Source of the DNA: Astropecten irregularis
Lineage: Eukaryota > Echinodermata > Asteroidea > Paxillosida > Astropectinidae
DNA: 64,000 nucleotides
Assembly: GCA_963971285.1 (NCBI GenBank)
Contig: OZ020248.1
Location: 17,050,001-17,114,000 of the forward strand
Direction: 5' to 3'
Within the stretch, counting starts at the first letter, position 1; every line of letters starts with the position of its first letter. The translations under genes were made by a program, and so were the position numbers. The notes under the pieces were generated by a model, which searched no databases, was not told where the DNA came from, and saw only the letters and a list, made by a program, of their open reading frames with translations. This document shows, in pieces, positions 59,440 to 64,000 of the stretch.

Positions 59440-62400
59440 TTTTTAGGCCTTGTAAATCCTATATGCTCCCTTTAAGGGTGTCGTGGTTCCTCCCAGTGGA
59501 TCAATGCGTAGGATTTCCTCCTCCAATTCATGAATGGCTTTCTCAGCGATAGGGTTTTTGTTGAGGTTCTTGATGCAGCCAACTTCAACGCTCAAATGTT
59601 GCTTGAGGAGACCATCATTGACAATTAGGCGTGTGAATCCAGGGGCGGGGTCGGTGCGGATCACTGCTGGGGGCCATTCAATGGACGGAGCTCAAGGCAG
59701 AGACGAATCAATGCATCATGGAGTGATTCGTGGTGCTCATTGTCTATGTGACATGAAGAGGTGAATGATGTAGCATTTTCTCGGATGACTAGGATAAGTT
59801 GGCGGTTTCTTTTGATGACGTCCGCAGAGAAAGAGATGCCTACAGCTTCCGGTGGGTCACCAGTTGACTGCTCGACCATTGTGTGCGGTGTGGTGCGTAG
59901 GGAGGCACAGTGGTGATAACTGGTTGTTTCTTGGCCAACGGCTTTGTCCATGTCGAGGGCATAGAAATGCCGGTTAGTGACAGTTTGGAGTTGATGGCAT
60001 GTTGGGTGTTGGAGTTGAATATGGAGTGCCGTGAGGAGCCCACTCAATACCTGGCGAGGAACGATTATGCACTCGCGTGCTGATGACAAGGGTCGGTCTC
60101 GACGGACTATCAATAGACCATCCTTGGCAACAGATGCAACATGGAGGTATTGTTTGACAATGTAAGTAAGCTTCTTTGAATGACGTGTGCCTTGGATGAG
60201 GTGGGCACGGGTGCGTCTGAGGTCGGGGCATTCAGCCTGGATGTCTTTCCAAGCTGCTCTACTGGTAAATGGAAGTCTGCCGTTTCCAGAGGTGATGTCC
60301 TCGGCAAACCACAGCCTCCTCATCATGCTTCACGAAAGCACATATCTGGCAAGTGGGGTCATAGCAGGACGAGGCATTGCAGCTGGCAAAGTCAGAGGGG
60401 ACGTTGGCGGAACCAGCGAGGTGTCTGACTGAGGCCTGATACTGGCTTACCGTGGAGAGAAACGTGGAGATCCGTGGTCTAGCTGAAAGTTCTCCTCGGC
60501 ACAGCTTCTCATAGGCTTGAACGCATGGTTTACTGTCAGTGAGGATGCATGGTGATTGGACTGGATGATGAATGGGCTGAAATGCTTGGTGGAAGCCGAG
60601 ATGGAGAGAGCCTCGATTTCACATGCGAGTAACGTACAAGTGTTGAGCCAATGCTGTGTTTGTTTACTGATCCATCAGTTACAATCCACTGCTGCTGGGC
60701 GTGGCAAGGTGATGATTTTGGCAGAAGTCAGTGAGGTTTGGGCTTTGTAAAATGCGGCTCAAAGGTCATCTGACCATGTGAGGGTGTCTTTTGTTTGCCG
60801 TCCAGCCACTGCATTATCTAATAGGGACATTAGGCTGGAACAGTCAGGAACAACTCGCGACAAAACTTTGAATGCACCAATGAAAGACCTGAATGCACCA
60901 ATGAAAGACCTCAATCCCCAACTTTATCGGGGATGGTGCAGGTTGGCAGAGTGGTGACCCGATAAGGACTGGCTTGAATTGTGCCATTGGACCAGATCCA
61001 GCCCAAGATCACTGTACTTTGGGGGCAAACGATGGTCTTCGAAGCCGAGAGGCGTAGGTTGTTCTGGTACAGTGCGTGCAGAACAGATTTCTAGTTGTCG
61101 AGTAGCTGATCGATAAAAATAGCCCCACAATAGAGGTCATCAGCGAGTTTTGTCACTATACCTTTTTCAAGGTGGTCGCCTCGGATTTGATAGAATGCAC
61201 TAGTCAGGTCAGTAGCGATGAGATATTTCCACTGGGCAATTTTGCGCAAGGTGGAGTCAACATCCGGTATAAGGGATGGTTGAGGCTTGCTGTATCCGCC
61301 AATGTCAGCAAAAGCAATGACCAAACGGAATCCTCCTTGGTTTCTTTATCAGGAAGGAGGGATTGAGGTATTCCACGTTGACGTCCTCGGGGCGGGCAAA
61401 GACTCCTTGTTGTTCGAGCGCATCAAACTTGTGTTGGAGTTCGTGCAGCTTGTCTGGGGCATATTGTGGCAGACGGCCCTTTTGCTGTGGGGGTTGAAAG
61501 GGCCACATGTTGACTACAGCTTCGAAGGGACCAGAAGCACCATTATAGCCAGGGAATGACGGGTTGAATACCTCATCATAGTCTGCATGTAGGGGTCTGG
61601 TCTTGTTTGTTCCATGAGGTGCCTTTGGAGGATTGTCCGGCTTGGGTAGGAACTCTGGGCTGACTTGACAGAATTGTTCTTTGCGCTTTAGGACCTGGGG
61701 TTCCTGTGTAAGATTCGGTATGCGGACTCTCCCTGCCATGCTTTGAATGAAGGTGGGAGGGGCCAGCTCTTGGTATCACGGTCGGTGCGGGTGTCAGTGC
61801 GTGGCTCCAATGCAAAGATGTAGTCATCAGGGCTTGTAGAGGGTAGTTCCAGTTCGAGAAATTCTCCTGCCTAGACGGTTGTTGCAAGGGGAGGTGCACG
61901 TAAGACATGGGCTCGGCGTATCTTGTGCTAATCTTTGGGTGGGTTGACAGATCCATAAAGTGTAAGTGTACGTGTCATCACCCAGAATGATTTGACGTTT
62001 TGCTGGGCGGATGGCAATATCATTCGTTTGGGGTGGCTGCTAGAATTTCGACATCAAGGTTCTCAGCGACTAAGCCCTCAAAGTGAAATTCCCGTCCGTC
62101 GCGTGTTGGAAAGATGTTGGTTTCTCCGACAACAACAGGGGGGGGGGAGGACCCATCGGCTTGGTGGGCAGATTGCAAGCTCTTGCGTATGTCGGATCCC
62201 AATCTGTTTGCTGTGGCCTCACGGATCATATTACATGTACAGGTAGCTCCGCTATCAATGGTGACGATGACAGCATGGTGATCATAGAATGTGTCAATGT
62301 ATGGGGATTGTCGAACCTGGACACGTAGAGCTGATGACAATTCCGGGCAAGGCAGATTGCTTGTGCATTCGTCGATAAGGTAGGTCAGACAGTTCGTCAT

Positions 62401-62770
62401 CAGAATCGTCAAGAATGTTAGCCACCTGACGTGCTCTGGCAATGTACTTACGGTCTGGATCGGGCAAGTGGGGGCACTCGCTGAGGAAGTGGCAAAAATC
62501 ACTGCGTCCCACCTGTTTGCAAAGGGGGCAAATCTTCGAAGGTCTGGGTTGCCTGGGGCGGAACCGGGTTTGCCCATGGGGGTGTTGTTTGATGCTGGTT
62601 AGTAGTACAGGTGCGCATAGACCGTGCACCATCAGACGTGTGAAGTTCTACCAACAAAGAGTCAAAGGCCTGGGAAATTTCTGGTTTGATGGAAGCCAGG
62701 GTGCGAGAGCATAGTTCGGTGCCACATGTAGCATTGCTTGACGAGGCAGGGGAGGCCATCAAGGATGAGG
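59440..62770 (-). mobile_element. Ty3/Gypsy-like LTR-retroelement fossil
   Basis: Minus-strand order: gag-like region with a Cys/His finger (about 62480-62560), aspartic protease with DSGAT (about 62240), reverse transcriptase with [10 protein letters not shown] and LADDLYCG (about 61100-61600), RNase H trace with TDSK-like sequence (about 60500), and integrase region (about 59450-60320). It is broken by about half a dozen interruptions. No LTR pair was found in the window. Probably moderately old. Confidence 0.85.
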
Positions 62771-62839
62771 CGAAGCCATGTCAGGACTACGGAATTTTCA
62801 AGTGACGGGGAAAGCTCCTCATCCTCCTCGATGGCTGGG

Positions 62840-63290
62840 CCATGGTGAGTTATGCCACCATCTCGATGGAGGTGACTTCGGCACCCACCCTTGCATTCTA
62901 CGATCTGTCCCGGCCTACCATGATCAGTGCCGATGCAAGCAGTTACGGCATCGGAGGCTGTCTCCTCCAACTCCATGATGAACTGTAGAAGCCTGTCGCC
63001 TACTGCTCCAGGAGTCTTACCTCTGCAGAACGGCGGTATGCCCAAATAGAGAAGGAGCTCCTAGCAACAGTGTGGTTGTGTGAGCGCTTCTATGTATACC
63101 TTAGAGGCTTACACGTCACAGTTGAGACCGACCATAAGCCACTGGTCCCACTGATCAACAAAAATCTTTGTGATGTCCCTCTCAGGTGTCAGCATCTCCT
63201 CATGAGATTGATGAAGTATGAGTGCTTTGCCATATACACACCTGGGAAACACCTTGTTGCTGCCAATGCCCTATCATGAGCCCCCTTGAA
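62840..63290 (+). mobile_element. Second Ty3/Gypsy-like fossil, RNase H part
   Basis: The + strand carries [16 protein letters not shown] and [13 protein letters not shown] with [14 protein letters not shown], typical of the Ty3/Gypsy RNase H domain. It is a fragment with at least one break, abutting the first element in the opposite orientation. No LTRs seen. Confidence 0.85.
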
Positions 63291-63927
63291 AACAACAGAC
63301 GATACGGACACCCTAGAAGAGACTCTTATAGACGGGTTGTATGTCTAATTACCCTACAATCCCACTCTCCCTATTAACACAATTTCCATTTTGCTCTTCT
63401 CAGCCTGGATCCACCACAGGTGATGATGGGTTTATGTCTGTCCACTGATCTGCCAAACCTTCCACCTCTTGACCTTGAACTAACCAAACCAACCCCACCG
63501 CCCAAACACCCCCTACTTCCACCTTTCTTTCCCCATCATACTTCATTTTACCTTTCTTCATTCATCTCCCCCTTACAGGCAACATATTGACAATGCTGCG
63601 AAAATCAAGTATTGTGTTTCTGATCAATGATAAGCATATGCATATGTACAAGTACCTTCAGTCTCGTGCAGGTTCCCAACGTACTTGTCCCCACGAAAGA
63701 CATGTACCTCCATAATTTGTTGCTCGTCAACAAATTCAAAGTCTATTCTTGCAACCTCTTCGAATTCTGTCAGTATTAGACCACACTCTTCCTCAACTTC
63801 CCTGTTGGAAGAAGAATATCAAAACAGAACACATCTAGAGAACTACATTCACAACTGTAAAGTTCACTGACTGGCTTCTCTGCAGAGTCAGAATTGTCAA
63901 GAAAAACACCATCAAAAATTAACCTTG
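63291..63927. other. Unassigned, no gene seen
   Basis: CT-rich sequence. It may belong to the adjoining retroelement fossil, but nothing diagnostic is visible. Confidence 0.35.
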
Positions 63928-64000
63928 AAAAGTGAACAAAGAAAAATTGACTGGAGCGGGATTCGAACCGGCGACCTCCTGAATACCGTACAGGCGCTCT
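63928..64000 (-). mobile_element. tRNA-bearing SINE, cut by window end
   Basis: GAACAAAGAAAAATTGACTG, then AGCGGGATTCGAACCGGCGA and CCGTACAGGCGCTCT match the elements at 28015 and 21579. The T-loop TTCGAAT is canonical here. It continues beyond base 64000. Confidence 0.85.

Noticed and set aside
62662-63045. Minus-strand 127-codon frame near the retroelement fossils
   Set aside because: Largely the reverse shadow of the plus-strand RNase H fragment; its boundary with the other fossil is not clear.

Overview
The window is animal genomic DNA that is rich in introns and repeats. Frequent TGTACATGTA-like strings, AGGCCTAC strings, tRNA-derived SINEs and Penelope-type hammerhead-like repeats suggest a marine invertebrate, most likely a deuterostome and perhaps an echinoderm. 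That assignment is an inference. No species marker was found.

One gene dominates. Bases 4588-53189 (+) hold 39 coding exons of a conventional non-muscle/smooth-muscle class-II myosin heavy chain, orthologous as a group to vertebrate MYH9/MYH10/MYH11/MYH14. The exons were placed by hand from splice sites and protein similarity. All junction phases agree, and together they give one uninterrupted frame of about 1,794 codons (5,387 nt). It runs from just before the P-loop to a short non-helical tail and a TAA stop. The first ~160 codons (N-terminal SH3-like domain and start of the motor) are not in the window, so the gene enters from the left in mid-gene. The splice after exon 36 uses a GC-AG intron.

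The introns carry most of the unusual content. The 12.7-kb intron at motor loop 1 holds a ~60-copy 50/52-bp minisatellite (6421-11042) with a CACGTG E-box in every unit, interrupted by a 1.47-kb pogo/Tigger-like transposon flanked by TA. Other introns hold a 22-bp array (36088-36630), a 24/28-bp array (47246-48413), a hAT-like element with an 8-bp target duplication (25806-26624), a Harbinger-like element with a TAA duplication (38390-39686), many TTAA-flanked MITEs, tRNA-derived SINEs, and short hammerhead-ribozyme-like motifs of the Penelope type.

Downstream of the myosin stop (53190-58500) lie 3'UTR and intergenic DNA, a further TTAA MITE, GTT-rich repeats, and a decayed LINE reverse-transcriptase fragment that ends in a perfect 47-bp inverted repeat. 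At 58549-58721 (-) is the last coding exon of NUDT1/MTH1 (oxidised purine nucleotide hydrolase), which converges tail-to-tail with the myosin gene. From about 59440 to 63290 are two broken Ty3/Gypsy-like LTR-retroelement fossils in opposite orientations. The window ends inside another tRNA-like SINE.

No clearly new multi-gene system is visible. The best leads are the dimer-type hammerhead-like motifs, the TTAA MITEs that share an interior but differ at their ends, the tRNA-bearing element with perfect inverted termini, and the E-box minisatellite.
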